Source: a virus
Strand: one strand, 5' to 3'
IMG/VR virus record: IMGVR_UViG_3300043466_000193
Span: 1-30,694 of that record
Length of the DNA: 30,694 bases
Shown: piece by piece, positions 29,937-30,694 of the stretch
Position numbering within the stretch: position 1 is the first letter of the stretch
Layout: each line of letters begins with the position of its first letter
Translations under genes and position numbers: made by a program
Notes under the pieces: generated by a model
The model's database searches: none
What the model saw: the letters and a program-made list of their open reading frames with translations, nothing else
Told to the model about the DNA's origin: nothing

Positions 29937-30694
29937 TTAACCCAAAAGTGATTTCATCTTGCTGGCTGGAATCTTGCCATCATTGATCATGTCCAGCAAA
30001 CCCTTGCCGTATTTATTTACGGCATCTTTCTTGACGATGTACTCGCCTTTCTGGACAAACATCGTGCCATCGTCTGGTGTTGATGGGTTTGGACCCATGA
30101 CCTTGGTGATCAGACCACCTTTAAAGCCGCCGTAATCCATCGCAGTTTGCTGTGCTGTGGCTGCTGCTTGATCGGCTGCCGCCTTGTCTGCACGCTCTTT
30201 GACGAAATTTGACAGCAGGTTTTGGTCGTAGATGTTGGGGTCATAGCCGCCCATGGACTGACCAGCAATCACGCCAGCATAGGGGTTTGTGAATGGCCGC
30301 ATCTGCCCCATGACCTGGCTGTATGGAGTAACGCCGCCAGCCGTGACGCCTGGGTTGTACTGCGCACCGATTGGAATCGATGTGTAGTTTTGGAAATTTT
30401 GGGCAAATGTCGCAGGCAAAGCATTTGCAAATGGTGCAACTGTATTAAACCTGCTGCCGACATTTGACTCTGGCAAGCCTGTCAGATTCGACACCTGACC
30501 CGTGGTAATGCCGAGCCTTGTCATCTCAGCAGCAATTTGTGCATCTGTCAAACCAGGTGTGCTGCGCAGCCAGTTTGAGAATGTTGACAAATTGGTGGCA
30601 TTGTTCCCGCCAACATTGGTGGTGTTGGTCGTGTTGGTGGTGTTTGCTCTGGCTGTCGTAAATCGACCTTCAACTGTGCTTAGTGGCAATCCTG
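29937..30694 (-). CDS. virion protein, C-terminal part (5' end beyond the window)
   Basis: The frame stays open to the edge of the window, and the only candidate start near it is a TTG without ribosome site, so the N-terminus is probably missing. It has a low-complexity NTTNTTNTTNVGGNN, then a Leu/Thr-rich helical part LTDAQIAAEMTRLGITTGQVSNLTG, and the C-terminus DDGTMFVQKGEYIVKKDAVNKYGKGLLDMINDGKIP, a block (KGEYIVKKxAVxKYG.GLLDMIN) found at the end of many phage virion proteins. Likely the first visible gene of the ejection-protein operon. Confidence 0.72.
   Translation of the reverse strand, partial: GLPLSTVEGRFTTARANTTNTTNTTNVGGNNATNLSTFSNWLRSTPGLTDAQIAAEMTRLGITTGQVSNLTGLPESNVGSRFNTVAPFANALPATFAQNFQNYTSIPIGAQYNPGVTAGGVTPYSQVMGQMRPFTNPYAGVIAGQSMGGYDPNIYDQNLLSNFVKERADKAAADQAAATAQQTAMDYGGFKGGLITKVMGPNPSTPDDGTMFVQKGEYIVKKDAVNKYGKGLLDMINDGKIPASKMKSLLG

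Noticed and set aside
1-30694. Prophage attachment site or integrase
   Set aside because: No integrase, tRNA gene or flanking attachment repeat found; the two window ends share no direct repeat that I can see.

Overview
The window is a piece of a tailed bacteriophage genome with dense, often overlapping genes and no cellular housekeeping genes. The virion proteins point to a podovirus related to the SU10-type group: an SU10-like/DUF5309 major capsid protein, a large SU10/P22-like portal, an SU10-type adaptor, and large internal virion (ejection) proteins instead of a tape measure and sheath. Base composition and perfect TTATCCACA DnaA boxes fit a proteobacterial host. A freshwater betaproteobacterium (Burkholderiales) is my guess but is not proven. 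Both ends cut through genes, so the genome is incomplete here. I see no integrase, DNA polymerase, endolysin, tail nozzle, tRNA or CRISPR in the window.

Layout (most genes lie on the minus strand, so transcription runs right to left). From 30694 down to about 24600 are four or five large internal virion/DNA-ejection proteins. Positions 22472-24621 hold a plus-strand early operon (single-stranded DNA-binding protein, a small membrane peptide, several small unknown proteins, a winged-helix protein), interrupted by a small minus-strand HTH regulator. Positions 22321-16580 hold the replication/recombination module: SNF2-type helicase, RecB/Cas4-like nuclease (DUF2800), zinc-ribbon protein, primase-helicase (Prim-Pol plus VirE/VapE-like), Cys-rich protein and VRR-NUC nuclease. 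Then come the terminase small subunit and a 352-bp non-coding region with five DnaA-box-like sites, an AT-rich inverted repeat and a GC-rich segment, which I read as a candidate replication origin. Positions 15752-14501 carry six mini-genes joined by five successive ATGA overlaps, followed by the terminase large subunit.

Positions 13050-10657 hold small basic proteins (DUF6496, a 51-residue protein, DUF6321), a Cys-rich acidic protein and two glycosyltransferases. Positions 10623-6194 hold portal, a small coupled protein, scaffold and major capsid protein, ending in a strong intrinsic terminator. Positions 6146-1 hold a small protein, a third glycosyltransferase, the adaptor, tail/virion proteins with striking internal repeats, a six-repeat receptor-binding fibre, a tail-assembly chaperone-like protein and the start of one more gene.

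In the likely working scheme, the early operon and the leftward helicase operon fire from an overlapping divergent promoter near 22380. The helicase, nucleases and primase replicate and recombine the DNA, perhaps with the host DnaA/replisome because no phage polymerase is visible. Terminase packages the DNA into the SU10-like capsid, the right-hand proteins are ejected ahead of the DNA, and the left-hand fibres bind the host. Several genes too short for ordinary ORF cut-offs (32-58 residues) are supported by start/stop overlaps and are annotated below.
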